Program-made: the position numbers and the translations under genes | The notes under the pieces: model-generated | Told to the model about the DNA's origin: nothing | Database searches by the model: none | Seen by the model: the letters and a program-made list of their open reading frames with translations, nothing else | Source: Mesorhizobium australicum | Lineage (GTDB): Bacteria > Pseudomonadota > Alphaproteobacteria > Rhizobiales > Rhizobiaceae | Reading direction: 5' to 3' | DNA length: 64,000 nt | Assembly: GCF_900177325.1 (NCBI RefSeq) | Contig: NZ_FXBL01000004.1 | Span: 1,116,001 to 1,180,000, forward strand | Part shown: positions 1-8,533 of the stretch, one piece after another | How the letters are laid out: every line of letters starts with the position of its first letter | How positions within the stretch are numbered: position 1 is the stretch's first letter

Positions 1-367
1 GGTTGCCGAGCGTCACCGCCATCCCGGCGAAGAACAGCCGCATCGGCGCGTCGGCCTTGGGAAGGTCGCCTTCGCCGACCTCGGCGGGCGCGGTCCACAT
101 CTTCCAGGCGAGCCATGCCAGGTAGGCGACGCCGGCCCATTTCAGCACCACGAAGGCGAGATGGAAGGTCTGCGCCACATAGGCGAGGCCGAACACGGCG
201 AGCGACAGCCAGATCGCCTCGCCGACCCACATGGCGATCAGGAACGGCAGCACGCCGGACATGCCGCGCGTCATCACGCGCGAGACGAGCGCGGCGATGG
301 ACGGCCCGGGCGAGCCGGATGCGACCAGCAAGGTGCCGGCGAAGATGAGCAGCGAGGTGAGATCCAT
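1..367 (-). CDS. LysE/RhtB family amino-acid exporter (partial, C-terminus beyond the window)
   Basis: An open frame runs leftward from an ATG at 367 to the window edge without a stop, giving the first 122 residues. The N-terminus reads MDLTSLLIFAGTLLVASGSP, followed by GPSIAALVSRVMTRG. The SPGP turn after the first membrane helix, followed by a second helix, is typical of LysE/RhtB exporters, inner-membrane proteins that expel amino acids or their analogues. Three hydrophobic segments are visible (about residues 3-22, 38-60 and 68-88). Family members are about 205 residues, so roughly 40% is missing. The substrate cannot be told. The next gene upstream (432-1346) is also leftward, 64 bases away, and could be cotranscribed. 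Confidence 0.85.
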   Translation of the reverse strand, partial: MDLTSLLIFAGTLLVASGSPGPSIAALVSRVMTRGMSGVLPFLIAMWVGEAIWLSLAVFGLAYVAQTFHLAFVVLKWAGVAYLAWLAWKMWTAPAEVGEGDLPKADAPMRLFFAGMAVTLGN

Positions 368-431
368 AGCGATCCTCCGGATGCCGGTATAGCGCAGCTC
401 CGCGGACACCGGAAGGCGGCGCCCTTGCGGG

Positions 432-1346
432 TTACACCGTCGCCTCGATCGGCTCCGCCAGCTTCGGATTGGTCCGCGCGGCGACGAGGCAACCGGCGAT
501 GATGAGGCCGGCCCCCGCCAGCGTCGTCCAGGACACGACCTCGCCGAACAGGAACCAGCCGAGCCCGATCGCCCAGACGAAGGCGGTGTATTCCATCGGG
601 ATCAGGTACTGGGCCTCGGCCCGCGCGTAAGCCCAGTTCATCATCAGGTTGCCGCCGAACGAAAGCGCCGCGACGCCGGCGATCGGTAGCCAAAGGTCGC
701 TGGACGGCGCGACGGCTACCCAGGGCGCGCCGGACGCAAGGATGATGACGAGGATCAGGTTCTGGAAAAAGGAAATCTCCAGCGGCGGCGCGATGAGCGC
801 CTGCCGGCGCATCAGGACGAGGTTGAACGCGTAGAAGACCGTCGAGAACAGAACGGCCGCCGTGCCGGCCAGGGCGTCAGAGGTATAGGTGGAATGGCCG
901 AACTGTCCGGCCATGATGATCACGACACCGCCCATGCCGGCGAGCGAGCCCCAGATCGCCTGCTTGCGGACCCGCTCGCCGAGCAGCAGCGCGGCGAAGA
1001 ACAGGGCGATCAGCGGCGCGATGAAGCTGAGCGCGATCGCCTCGGCCAGAGGCAGCTTCGCCAGACCCCAGAAGAAGGAAATCAGCGTGATGCCGATGAC
1101 GACGGCGCGCAGCGCGTGAAGTTTCAGCGCTGCCGCCCTCGGGGCCGCAGGCCGCAGGAGCGACCAGGCGCCGCCGGCGGCCATCGTCACGACAACGCTG
1201 CGCCAGAGGATGGTGTTGTAGACGCCGATCGCGATGACGAGGCCCTTCATGGCCGCATCCATCACCGACATGAGGAAGATCGCAAACGCGCACACCGCCA
1301 GCGCGATCAGTGGCGAGGCGGCGGCAGCCGTCTTCAGCTTCGTCAC
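432..1346 (-). CDS. DMT superfamily (EamA) inner-membrane transporter
   Basis: This 304-residue protein has about ten hydrophobic helices in two EamA repeats, the arrangement of drug/metabolite transporters. The N-terminal half contains LPLAEAIALSFIAPLIALFF, a typical EamA stretch. A much longer frame is open upstream, but it runs through the 3' end of typA. I chose the GTG at 1346 because a strong GGAGGAGGA ribosome-binding site lies five bases before it and the first membrane helix follows about ten residues later. EamA proteins export or import amino acids, nucleosides or small metabolites; the substrate is not predictable from sequence. It lies between typA upstream and a LysE-type exporter downstream, all on one strand. 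Confidence 0.88.
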   Translation of the reverse strand: MTKLKTAAAASPLIALAVCAFAIFLMSVMDAAMKGLVIAIGVYNTILWRSVVVTMAAGGAWSLLRPAAPRAAALKLHALRAVVIGITLISFFWGLAKLPLAEAIALSFIAPLIALFFAALLLGERVRKQAIWGSLAGMGGVVIIMAGQFGHSTYTSDALAGTAAVLFSTVFYAFNLVLMRRQALIAPPLEISFFQNLILVIILASGAPWVAVAPSSDLWLPIAGVAALSFGGNLMMNWAYARAEAQYLIPMEYTAFVWAIGLGWFLFGEVVSWTTLAGAGLIIAGCLVAARTNPKLAEPIEATV

Positions 1347-1453
1347 GGGTTCCTCCTCCGGCGTTCGGGGAGGCGGTAGCCGCGCGCCGCGCAATGCGCC
1401 AGATGGCACGCGGGGCGAGACGGCGGTCCAGCCGTCTCGCGGGACCGGCAGGC

Positions 1454-3280
1454 TTACGCCGCGCCGGCGATCTTCTGCTTCTCGAAGCGCTTGCGGTCGT
1501 TCGGGTCGAGATGCATCTTGCGCAGCCGGATCGACTTCGGCGTCACCTCGACCAGCTCGTCGTCCTGGATCCAGGCGAGCGCGCGCTCCAGCGTCATGCG
1601 GATCGGCGGGGTGAGCTTCACCGCCTCGTCCTTGCCGGCGGCGCGGATGTTGGTGAGCTTCTTGCCCTTGAGCACGTTCACTTCGAGGTCGTTGTCGCGG
1701 CTGTGGATGCCGATGATCATGCCCTGGTAGACCTTGACGCCCGCGTCGATGACCATCGGGCCGCGGTCCTCCAGGTTCCACATCGCATAGGCGACCGATT
1801 CACCCTGCTCGTTGGAGATCAGCACGCCGTTGGTGCGGCCCGGTAGCTCGCCCTTGTAGGGCTCGTAGGCGTGGAACAGCCGGTTCATCACCGCCGTGCC
1901 GCGCGTGTCGGTCAACAGTTCCGACTGGTAGCCGATCAGGCCGCGCGTCGGCGCATGGAACACCAAACGCTGGCGGTTGCCGCCGGAAGGGCGCAGCTCG
2001 ACCATCTCGGCCTTGCGTTCGCTCATCTTCTGCACGACGACGCCGGCATGCTCCTCGTCGACGTCGATGACGACCTCTTCGACCGGCTCCAGCGTCTGGC
2101 CGTTCTCATCCTTCTGCATCACGACGCGCGGTCGCGACACGGCGAGCTCGAAGCCCTCGCGGCGCATGGTCTCGATCAGCACCGCGAGCTGCAGTTCGCC
2201 GCGGCCGGAGACGAAGAACGAATCCTTGTCGGCGGATTCCTCGATCTTCAGCGCGACATTGCCTTCCGCCTCGCGCATCAGCCTGTCGCGGATGACGCGG
2301 CTGGTGACCTTGTCGCCCTCGGTGCCGGCGAGCGGGCTGTCATTGACGAGGAAGGACATGGTGACGGTCGGCGGGTCGATCGGCTGCGCCTGCAGCGGCT
2401 CGGTGACGGCCGGGTCGCAGAACGTGTCGGCGACGGTGCCCTTGGTCAGGCCGGCGATCGCGACGATGTCGCCCGCCTGGGCCTCCTCGATCGGCTGACG
2501 CTCGAGGCCGCGAAAGGCGAGGATCTTCGACACGCGGCCGGTCTCGACCAGCGAGCCGTCGCGCGCCAGCACCTTGACCGCCTGGTTGGGCTTCAGCGAG
2601 CCGGACTCGATGCGGCCGGTGATGATGCGGCCGAGGAAGTTGTTGGCCTCCAAGAGCGTGCCGATCATGCGGAACGGGCCGGGATGCACCGTCGGCGCCG
2701 GCACGTGCTTGACGATGAGGTCGAACAGCGGCGCGAGCTTCTGGTCCTTCGGGCCTTCCGGGTTCTCGGAGACCCAGCCGTCGCGGCCGGAACCGTAGAG
2801 GATCGGGAAGTCGAGCTGCTCGTCGGTCGCGTCGAGCGCGGCGAAGAGGTCGAACACCTCGTTGACCACCTCGACGTGGCGCGCATCGGGACGGTCGATC
2901 TTGTTGATGACGACGATGGGCCGCAGGCCGACCTTGAGCGCCTTGCCGACGACGAACTTGGTCTGCGGCATCGGGCCTTCGGCCGCGTCGACCAGCACGA
3001 TGGCCGAGTCGACCATCGACAGGATGCGCTCCACCTCGCCACCGAAGTCGGCGTGGCCGGGCGTGTCGACGATGTTGATGCGGGTGTCCTTCCACTCGAC
3101 CGAGGTCGCCTTGGCAAGAATGGTGATGCCGCGTTCCTTTTCGAGATCGTTCGAGTCCATCGCGCGCTCGGCGACGCGCTGGTTCTCGCGGAAAGAGCCG
3201 GCCTGTTTGAGGAGTTCGTCGACCAGCGTGGTCTTGCCATGGTCGACGTGTGCGATGATCGCGATGTTACGCAGGTTCAT
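1454..3280 (-). CDS. typA: Translational GTPase TypA/BipA
   Basis: The 608-residue protein is full length for TypA/BipA, a ribosome-binding GTPase of the EF-G family that assists large-subunit assembly, particularly in cold or stress. The G domain is at the N-terminus: G1 is AHVDHGKTTLVDELL (about residues 9-23), G3 is DTPGHADFGGEVER and G4 is NKIDRPDA. EF-G-like domains II, III and V follow, and the C-terminus carries the TypA-specific region with the conserved GLIGYQSE segment. The start is an ATG in the typical context MNLRNIAIIAHVDHG. The gene stands alone, with 137 bases upstream before a convergent or unrelated gene. Confidence 0.97.
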   Translation of the reverse strand: MNLRNIAIIAHVDHGKTTLVDELLKQAGSFRENQRVAERAMDSNDLEKERGITILAKATSVEWKDTRINIVDTPGHADFGGEVERILSMVDSAIVLVDAAEGPMPQTKFVVGKALKVGLRPIVVINKIDRPDARHVEVVNEVFDLFAALDATDEQLDFPILYGSGRDGWVSENPEGPKDQKLAPLFDLIVKHVPAPTVHPGPFRMIGTLLEANNFLGRIITGRIESGSLKPNQAVKVLARDGSLVETGRVSKILAFRGLERQPIEEAQAGDIVAIAGLTKGTVADTFCDPAVTEPLQAQPIDPPTVTMSFLVNDSPLAGTEGDKVTSRVIRDRLMREAEGNVALKIEESADKDSFFVSGRGELQLAVLIETMRREGFELAVSRPRVVMQKDENGQTLEPVEEVVIDVDEEHAGVVVQKMSERKAEMVELRPSGGNRQRLVFHAPTRGLIGYQSELLTDTRGTAVMNRLFHAYEPYKGELPGRTNGVLISNEQGESVAYAMWNLEDRGPMVIDAGVKVYQGMIIGIHSRDNDLEVNVLKGKKLTNIRAAGKDEAVKLTPPIRMTLERALAWIQDDELVEVTPKSIRLRKMHLDPNDRKRFEKQKIAGAA

Positions 3281-3417
3281 ATGGAGTCCAGGGAATCGAG
3301 GGCGGCCCGACGCTGCGGCCGGCCGATGTTCGGCGCGCTCATACAGGTTTTTTCGCAGATGCGAAAGGGGCGCGCGCCAATCGCCCAGGGCAATCGCATG
3401 ACGGCTGTGCCGCCGGG

Positions 3418-3825
3418 TCAGCCCTGATCGATATCGATGCCGTGCAGCTCGACGACCTCGGGCTGGATCATGCGGGCGTGGTGCGACAGGAGTACGATGT
3501 CGGCGTCGATGCCTGAGCCGTGGGCGAGGGCTGCGTCAACCCGGCGGCTGGCATCCGAAAGCGCCTCGTCGCCATTGGCGTGCGCGAAGGCCCCGCCTCC
3601 GAGCACGCAGTAGGCGAACAGCGCCGCGACGGGGGGATAGGCCTGCGGCGGTGGCTCGTTCTCGCCGTGGCGGTCCTTCAAGAGGTTCACCAGCGCGAGC
3701 TTGACCCCTTCGGGCACCAGGGAGGGATGCAGGTCGAAGGTCCTCAGCGCCGCGTCGACGCTGCGCAGGTCCTCCGAGCGGCCGAACCGGCCGAGGAACC
3801 CGAACGACGATCCGCGTCTTGCCAT
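3418..3825 (-). CDS. Conserved hypothetical protein, 135 aa
   Basis: I recognise no domain in this 135-residue protein. It is soluble in composition, with no signal peptide or membrane helix. A basic N-terminus (MARRGSSFGFLGRFGRSE) is followed by an alpha-helical stretch with VDAALRTFDLHPSLVPEGVK and a hydrophobic patch, VAALFAYCVLGGG. The codon use matches the neighbours and the antisense frames are less plausible, so it is likely real. It is divergent from the ribokinase gene, with 83 bases between the two starts. Small proteins of this sort are common in Rhizobiales genomes; no function is assigned. Confidence 0.6.
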   Translation of the reverse strand: MARRGSSFGFLGRFGRSEDLRSVDAALRTFDLHPSLVPEGVKLALVNLLKDRHGENEPPPQAYPPVAALFAYCVLGGGAFAHANGDEALSDASRRVDAALAHGSGIDADIVLLSHHARMIQPEVVELHGIDIDQG

Positions 3826-3908
3826 GCATCCTCCCGGGCACCTGCCGCCCTTTCGTCACGGATATGGATACTCTAACCTCCGCCGCCAAATCACGGGGGA
3901 AGCATTTC

Positions 3909-4802
3909 TTGATCACCGTCATCGGATCCATCAACCTCGACCTCATCGCGACGGTCGGCCGCTTGCCGTCGCCGGGCGAGACCGTCCCGGGCACAGGTTT
4001 CCGCTCCGCGCCCGGCGGCAAGGGCGCAAACCAGGCGCTTGCCGCGCGGCGCGCAGGCTCGGATGTGCGGATGGTCGGCGCGGTCGGAAAGGACGCGTTC
4101 GCCGGTGAGGCGCTGGCGCTGCTCAAGGAGGGAGGCGTCGATCTCTCCCTCGTCGCCGAGACGGATGCGCCGACCGGCACGGCGCTGATCCTGGTCGGCT
4201 CCGACGGTGAGAACATGATCGCGGTGGTGCCCGGCGCAAACGGCGAGGTCGCGCCGGCCGCGCTCGCGGGCCTTTCGCTTGCCGCCGGCGAGCACGTCCT
4301 CTTGCAGCACGAGATACCTCTCGACACGGTTTCGGCCGCGCTTGAGGCCGCGAGGGCGGCGGGGGCGGTCTCGATCCTCAACACCGCCCCGTTCCGCGCG
4401 GAAGCAGCCGCCTTTGTCGCGGCGGCGGACTATCTCGTCGCCAACGAGACCGAATTCGACCTTTACGCCAAGGAACTGGCGCTTTCCGGCGCCTCTCGGG
4501 AGGCGAAGATGGAAGCCTATGTGGGCAAGACAGGGCGCACGGTGATCGTCACGCTCGGGGGCGACGGCGTCGTCGCGGCCAGCCCGGGTGGAACGCTGTC
4601 GGTGCCTGCCATGAAGATCACGCCGGTCGACACGGTTGGAGCCGGCGACACCTTCTGCGGCTATCTTGGCGACGGGCTCGCGCGGGGGCTTGCCCTCGAA
4701 GCCGCGATCCGCCGCGCCTCGGTGGCGGGCTCGCTCGCCTGCCTCAAGCCCGGCGCCCAGCCGTCGATACCGCTCGATGCGGAGGTTGCCGCGTGTCTCT
4801 GA
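3909..4802 (+). CDS. rbsK: Ribokinase (PfkB family sugar kinase)
   Basis: The 297-residue protein phosphorylates ribose to ribose 5-phosphate, feeding the pentose phosphate pathway. It carries the two PfkB signatures: GGKGANQALAARRAG near residue 35 and DTVGAGDTFCGYLGDGLARG near residue 240, the latter holding the catalytic Asp. An ATG at 3864 lies in frame upstream, but it has no ribosome-binding site and would add 15 unconserved residues. A TTG at 3909 is preceded by GGGGGA at seven bases and gives the usual LITVIGSINLDL beginning, so I chose it. The next gene overlaps its end by ten bases. A nucleoside hydrolase, which releases ribose, lies 0.8 kb away on the other strand, which fits a nucleoside salvage role. 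Confidence 0.92.
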   Translation: MITVIGSINLDLIATVGRLPSPGETVPGTGFRSAPGGKGANQALAARRAGSDVRMVGAVGKDAFAGEALALLKEGGVDLSLVAETDAPTGTALILVGSDGENMIAVVPGANGEVAPAALAGLSLAAGEHVLLQHEIPLDTVSAALEAARAAGAVSILNTAPFRAEAAAFVAAADYLVANETEFDLYAKELALSGASREAKMEAYVGKTGRTVIVTLGGDGVVAASPGGTLSVPAMKITPVDTVGAGDTFCGYLGDGLARGLALEAAIRRASVAGSLACLKPGAQPSIPLDAEVAACL

Positions 4803-5122
4803 CGCCGGGCGTCCGCTTCGTCCGCCGCTTCTCCGGCCTCCTGCCGCTGGTGATCGTCGCGGCGCTGTTCGCAGCACCCGTCATCATCTGGCTGGTCAAG
4901 GACGACGGACCGGCCATCGTCACCGAACGGCTCAAGGCCCGCATCGTCGCCCTGGGCCCGGCCGCGGAAAAGGAGCGGCGCATCGTCGTCAGCCTGGAGG
5001 ACGGCATGAGCGTCGTCATCCGCACCGACAAGGTCCCGCCCGACGCGAAACCCGGCGACGATATCGAAGTCCTTCGCTCCAAAAAGCCGACGGGGGAGAT
5101 CGATTACGACCTGGATGGGTAG
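4793..5122 (+). CDS. Small membrane-anchored protein of unknown function, 109 aa
   Basis: This gene starts with a GTG inside the last codons of rbsK (ten-base overlap). A GGAGG lies seven bases before the GTG, so translation is probably coupled. The protein has one hydrophobic segment (about residues 14-33, LLPLVIVAALFAAPVIIWLV) followed by a small soluble beta-rich domain. The repeated pattern ARIVALGPAAEKERRIVVSL and DGMSVVIRTDK resembles a small barrel that could sit in the periplasm, but I assign no family. No enzymatic motif is visible. It is probably cotranscribed with ribokinase; whether it is functionally linked is unknown. Confidence 0.65.
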   Translation: MSLTPGVRFVRRFSGLLPLVIVAALFAAPVIIWLVKDDGPAIVTERLKARIVALGPAAEKERRIVVSLEDGMSVVIRTDKVPPDAKPGDDIEVLRSKKPTGEIDYDLDG

Positions 5123-5195
5123 CCACTATTAGTCGCCTGAGATTCTGCTCAGGTTAGCTTGAAAGTTTCGCCGGCCTATCCGAAATCTATCGAAC

Positions 5196-5567
5196 ATGAT
5201 GAGGATGACGGCCGCGATCATTCGATATTGGCTGGCGCAGAACGGCAAAGGCCTGGCTTCTGCCATCGCTATAGTTGCCGGTTTCGGACTTTTGGTCTTC
5301 TTGGCTGAGACTCGCGACGTGAGTCCGATCGTCTCGCGCAGGCCGATGTCGGGCACGATACTATCGATCTCGCCGACTATGGGCTGGTTCCACAACTCTC
5401 GTGGATACTACAATGACTATTCCGTTCAATTGGATGACGGCTCGACAGTGAATCTCAAGGGGCCTGTTGGCGCGCCGATGCTGATTGGCCAACGCGTCCA
5501 GATGATCCAAATTGCGCGTGAGAACGGGCGGACAAGATACATCTTGCCCGACGCCCTCGACTGGTAG
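5196..5567 (+). CDS. Hypothetical membrane protein, 123 aa, AT-richer than its surroundings
   Basis: The protein has one N-terminal membrane helix (about residues 19-37, GLASAIAIVAGFGLLVFLAE). A short beta-rich domain follows, with SGTILSISPTMGWFHNSRGY and a later QVQ-like barrel pattern. Its layout (helix plus small beta domain) resembles the 109-residue protein just upstream, suggesting distant kinship or an old duplication. Base composition is visibly lower in GC than the flanking genes, which hints at later acquisition. It ends three bases before the convergent nucleoside hydrolase gene. No family is recognised. Confidence 0.55.
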   Translation: MMRMTAAIIRYWLAQNGKGLASAIAIVAGFGLLVFLAETRDVSPIVSRRPMSGTILSISPTMGWFHNSRGYYNDYSVQLDDGSTVNLKGPVGAPMLIGQRVQMIQIARENGRTRYILPDALDW

Positions 5568-5570
5568 CCG

Positions 5571-6512
5571 CTAAAGCCGCCCCAACCGCTCCACCAGCAG
5601 CGCGAAGAAGCCGTCGTGGTCGATGTCGCGCATCACCAGCGCGTTCTTCGGCCGTTTTGTCACGCTCCACCAGTCGATGACGGTCATGCCCATCGTCAGT
5701 TCCGAGGCAGTTTCCACCGTCACGTTGCAGTCGCGGCCCGAGAACAGCTCCGGCTTCAGGAGATAGGCGATCACGCAAGGGTCGTGCAGCGGGCCGCCGT
5801 CGGAGCCGTATTTCTGCTCGTCGAAGCGCTCGAAAAATTCGAGCATCTCCGCGGTCGCGATGCCGACACGGGTTCCCAGATCCCGGAACCGCTTCACCCG
5901 CACGGCCTTGGTCAGCGCCTTGTGGGTGACGTCGAGCGGCATCATCACGATCGGCACGCCCGAGCGGAACACCACGTCGGCGGCCTGCGGGTCGACATAA
6001 ATGTTGAACTCGGCCGCAGGGGTCACGTTGCCGCCCTCGAAGAAGCCGCCGCCCATCAGCACGATCTTTTTGATTCGCTTCGCGATCTTCGGTTCGCGGA
6101 TCAGCGCCAGCGCGATGTTGGTGAGCGGCCCCAGCGGGCACAGCGTCACCGTGCCGGGCTCCTCGGCCATCAGCGTCTCGACGATGAAGTCGACGGCGTA
6201 CTGCTCCTGCAGCTTCATCGTCGGCTCGGGCAGCACCGGCCCGTTGAGGCCCGTCTGGCCATGCACCTCTTCCGCCGTCACCAGCGTGCGCGCCAGCGGA
6301 CGGATGGCGCCTGCGAACACCTTCGTCTCGGGCTTGCCTGCCAGTTCGCAGATCTTGCGGGCGTTCTTCTCGGTCAGCTTCAGCGGCACGTTTCCGGCCA
6401 CCGCCGTGATGCCGAGGATGTCGAGCTCGGGGCTCGCCAGCGCCAGCAGGATGGCGACGGCGTCGTCCTGTCCCGGATCGGTGTCGATGATGATCTTCTG
6501 CGTGTCTGCCAT
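5571..6512 (-). CDS. iunH: Inosine-uridine preferring nucleoside hydrolase
   Basis: This 313-residue enzyme hydrolyses the N-glycosidic bond of nucleosides to free base and ribose. The Asp-rich calcium site is at the N-terminus: DTDPGQDDAVAILLAL (residues 10-25). The family hallmarks MGGGFFEGGNVTPAAEFNIY and the C-terminal HDPCVIAYLL loop are also visible. Length is normal. The start is the ATG at 6512, with GAAGGGAAAC just upstream. Ribose released here could be used by the ribokinase at 3909-4802. The exact base preference cannot be told. Confidence 0.93.
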   Translation of the reverse strand: MADTQKIIIDTDPGQDDAVAILLALASPELDILGITAVAGNVPLKLTEKNARKICELAGKPETKVFAGAIRPLARTLVTAEEVHGQTGLNGPVLPEPTMKLQEQYAVDFIVETLMAEEPGTVTLCPLGPLTNIALALIREPKIAKRIKKIVLMGGGFFEGGNVTPAAEFNIYVDPQAADVVFRSGVPIVMMPLDVTHKALTKAVRVKRFRDLGTRVGIATAEMLEFFERFDEQKYGSDGGPLHDPCVIAYLLKPELFSGRDCNVTVETASELTMGMTVIDWWSVTKRPKNALVMRDIDHDGFFALLVERLGRL

Positions 6513-6550
6513 GTTTCCCTTCTCGGCCCTCCGCAGCGTCTTTCTGGCGC

Positions 6551-6579
6551 CTTGAACTGGAGGGCGGCGCGGACCATAT
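6551..6579 (+). promoter_or_regulatory. Probable RpoH (heat-shock sigma factor) promoter of hsp20
   Basis: CTTGAA at 6551-6556 and CCATAT at 6574-6579 are separated by exactly 17 bases. This matches the alphaproteobacterial RpoH consensus (CTTGAA, 17 bases, CCATnT). It lies about 70 bases upstream of a small heat-shock protein gene, the expected type of target. The assignment is by pattern only. Confidence 0.7.
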
Positions 6580-6647
6580 CAGAGGCACGCGCCGGAATGC
6601 CATCCGGGTTCGGGCGCTTTTCAGGTCGCTCTCGAAGAGGACATGAC

Positions 6648-7070
6648 ATGTCGCGTGTGACGCCCTTCTCGAACCCGCTGATGCTGGGTTTCGAGGCCAT
6701 GGAAAAGACGCTGGAGCGCGTCGCCAAATCCGGCGACGGCTATCCGCCCTACAACATCGAGCGGGTCAGGAGCGAAGGTGCGGCCGAGAGGCTGCGCATC
6801 ACCCTTGCCGTCGCAGGCTTCTCCGAATCGGACCTCGATGTCTCGATCGAAGAGAACCAGCTCTGGGTGAGAGGCAGGCAGCAGGACGAGGAGCCGCGGG
6901 AATTCCTCCACCGGGGAATAGCGTCGCGCCAGTTCCAGCGCACCTTTCTTCTCGCGGACGGAATGCGCGTGGTCGGAGCGGAGCTCAAGAACGGGCTTCT
7001 TGCGATCGACCTCGACCGGCCGGAACCCGAGCGGCTGGTACGAAAAATAAACATCTCGGTGAAAGACTGA
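6648..7070 (+). CDS. Small heat-shock protein, Hsp20/IbpA family
   Basis: The 140-residue protein is a class A rhizobial small heat-shock protein, an ATP-independent chaperone that holds unfolding proteins in oligomers. The N-terminus MSRVTPFSNPLMLGFEAMEK leads to YPPYNIERV, the entry to the alpha-crystallin domain (about residues 36-130). The domain's conserved LADGMRVVGAELKNGLLAI stretch is present near the C-terminus. The reading frame is open for a kilobase upstream, but only the ATG at 6648 fits the family. A putative RpoH promoter is 70 bases upstream. The DUF1150 gene follows at 82 bases, a pairing often seen in Rhizobiales. Confidence 0.93.
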   Translation: MSRVTPFSNPLMLGFEAMEKTLERVAKSGDGYPPYNIERVRSEGAAERLRITLAVAGFSESDLDVSIEENQLWVRGRQQDEEPREFLHRGIASRQFQRTFLLADGMRVVGAELKNGLLAIDLDRPEPERLVRKINISVKD

Positions 7071-7152
7071 CCGGGTCGTGCACCCTGGTGCGGAACCGGA
7101 AGCTCTGGCGCGGGTTGGTCCGATGAAGGACGCCCGCCTTTAGGAGGCTGAC

Positions 7153-7404
7153 ATGACGAATGAAAAGATCAACATCACCCAAGCCGAACTGGCCCATGTG
7201 GGCGAGGGCGCCCTTGCCTACCTGCGCGAAATCGGCAGCGATGAGCTCACCGCGCGCTTCCCCGGCATGCCCGAACTGGAATCCGGGCTGAAGCTGTGGG
7301 CGCTGTTCGCGGCCAACGGCCAGCCGATCCTGCTGAGCGACGCCCGCGACACCGCGCTGGCCGGTGCGTTCCAGAACGACCTGACGCCTGTCAGTCTCCA
7401 CTGA
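7153..7404 (+). CDS. DUF1150 family protein, 83 aa
   Basis: This is a small acidic protein whose segments ELAHVGEGALAYLREI and LWALFAANGQPILLSDARDT are characteristic of DUF1150, an alphaproteobacterial family of unknown function commonly found just downstream of a small heat-shock gene. The ATG at 7153 follows a good AGGAGG at about six bases. The family often reads as a single compact alpha/beta domain. Cotranscription with hsp20 from the RpoH-like promoter is likely, so it may act in stress recovery; that is inference from position only. Confidence 0.88.
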   Translation: MTNEKINITQAELAHVGEGALAYLREIGSDELTARFPGMPELESGLKLWALFAANGQPILLSDARDTALAGAFQNDLTPVSLH

Positions 7405-7417
7405 CCGGAACGGCCTT

Positions 7418-7882
7418 TCACGCGGCGTGGGAGGCCGGGGTCTCAGACAGGAATGAATGGATGGCGGCCGGGTCCGCGGTCGCGCGGATCTTCGCAACCG
7501 TGTCGCCATCCCGCAGCACCCGCGCGATGCGCGACAGGGCCTTGAGATGATCCGCTCCGGCGCCTTCGGGGGCCAGGAGGAGGAAGACAAGGTCCACCGG
7601 CTGGTCGTCCAGCGCCTCGAATTCAACCGGCTGCTCGAGCCGGGCGAAAAGCCCGGTGATCTTCTTCACGCCGGCGAGCTTGCCGTGCGGGATCGCGATG
7701 CCGTTGCCGACGCCGGTCGAGCCGAGGCGCTCCCGCTGGAGGATCGTGTCAAAAACTTCCCGCTCGGGAATGCCGGTCATTTCGGCGGCCTTCTCGGAAA
7801 GGAGCTGCAGAAGCTGCTTCTTCGAGTTTGCTCGCAGCGAGGGCATGATCGCCTTTTGGTCGATCAGGTCGCTCAGGTCCAT
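7418..7882 (-). CDS. ptsN: PTS IIA-like nitrogen-regulatory protein PtsN
   Basis: The 154-residue protein is the EIIA-Ntr component of the nitrogen phosphotransferase system, which in Rhizobiales regulates potassium transport, carbon storage and stress. It is full length and begins MDLSDLIDQKAIMPSLRA. The phosphorylated histidine lies in GVGNGIAIPHGKLAGVKKIT, and the helix DLVFLLLAPEGAGADHLKAL is typical. It sits in the classic cluster with hpf and rpoN, transcribed in the same direction. The 69-base gap to hpf suggests cotranscription. A GGGGAAG ribosome-binding site precedes the ATG. Confidence 0.96.
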   Translation of the reverse strand: MDLSDLIDQKAIMPSLRANSKKQLLQLLSEKAAEMTGIPEREVFDTILQRERLGSTGVGNGIAIPHGKLAGVKKITGLFARLEQPVEFEALDDQPVDLVFLLLAPEGAGADHLKALSRIARVLRDGDTVAKIRATADPAAIHSFLSETPASHAA

Positions 7883-7951
7883 TGTTCTTCCCCTGCTTCC
7901 GCTTCGGGCCGCCGCGCGAATCGCACAATTGCGCCCTGGAGAGCGCGTGGA

Positions 7952-8533
7952 TTAGGTGCCGCGGGTCTGCAGCGACGGGTCGATCCAGCCGATGTTTCCG
8001 TCGGGCCGGCGGTAGACGATGTTCAACTGGTCGCTTCCCGAATTGCGGAAGACGAACACCGGGCTGTCCTTCGCGTCCAGCTCGATGACGGCTGAGGCGA
8101 CGGACATGGAACGCAGGGACAAAACGCTTTCCGCCACGATGGCCGGGGCGTAGTCGGCGGGTATCTCCTCGTCATCGTCGGGGAGGGCTTCCATCACGCG
8201 ATACGACATGTCGGTCGCGTTGCCGTTGGAATTGCTGGAATTGTAAGATTTCAGCCTGCGATTGTAGCGCCGCAGGCGTTTTTCGATTCGTTCAGCGGCG
8301 GCTTCGAAGGCCGGAACCGGATCCTGGCCCTGCCCGGTGGCCTGCAGGGTCAGCCCGGTGTCGAGATGCACGATGCAGTCGGCGGTGAAGCGCGACCCCT
8401 GTTTCTCGACCGTCACATGCCCTGAGAACCCGCCGTCGAAATATTTGGCAACCGCGTCGGTGATGCGTTCCTCGATGCGTCCGCGGAACGCATCGCCGAT
8501 TTCCATCTGCTTGCCCGAAATTCGCAGGTTCAT
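7952..8533 (-). CDS. hpf: Ribosome hibernation promoting factor (long form)
   Basis: The 193-residue protein is a long HPF, which dimerises 70S ribosomes into inactive 100S particles in stationary phase. The N-terminal S30AE domain (about residues 1-105) begins MNLRISGKQMEIGDAFRGRI. The C-terminal dimerisation domain (about 135-190) contains FVFRNSGSDQLNIVYRRPDG and NIGWIDP. An in-frame ATG at 8599 would add 22 residues, but the ATG at 8533 is preceded by AGAGGT and gives the family's usual start. It sits between rpoN and ptsN, as in other alphaproteobacteria. Confidence 0.95.
   Translation of the reverse strand: MNLRISGKQMEIGDAFRGRIEERITDAVAKYFDGGFSGHVTVEKQGSRFTADCIVHLDTGLTLQATGQGQDPVPAFEAAAERIEKRLRRYNRRLKSYNSSNSNGNATDMSYRVMEALPDDDEEIPADYAPAIVAESVLSLRSMSVASAVIELDAKDSPVFVFRNSGSDQLNIVYRRPDGNIGWIDPSLQTRGT

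Noticed and set aside
1871..3427. A 518-codon frame antisense to typA
   Set aside because: TypA motifs on the minus strand are complete. The antisense translation is a His/Asp-rich shadow with no family resemblance.
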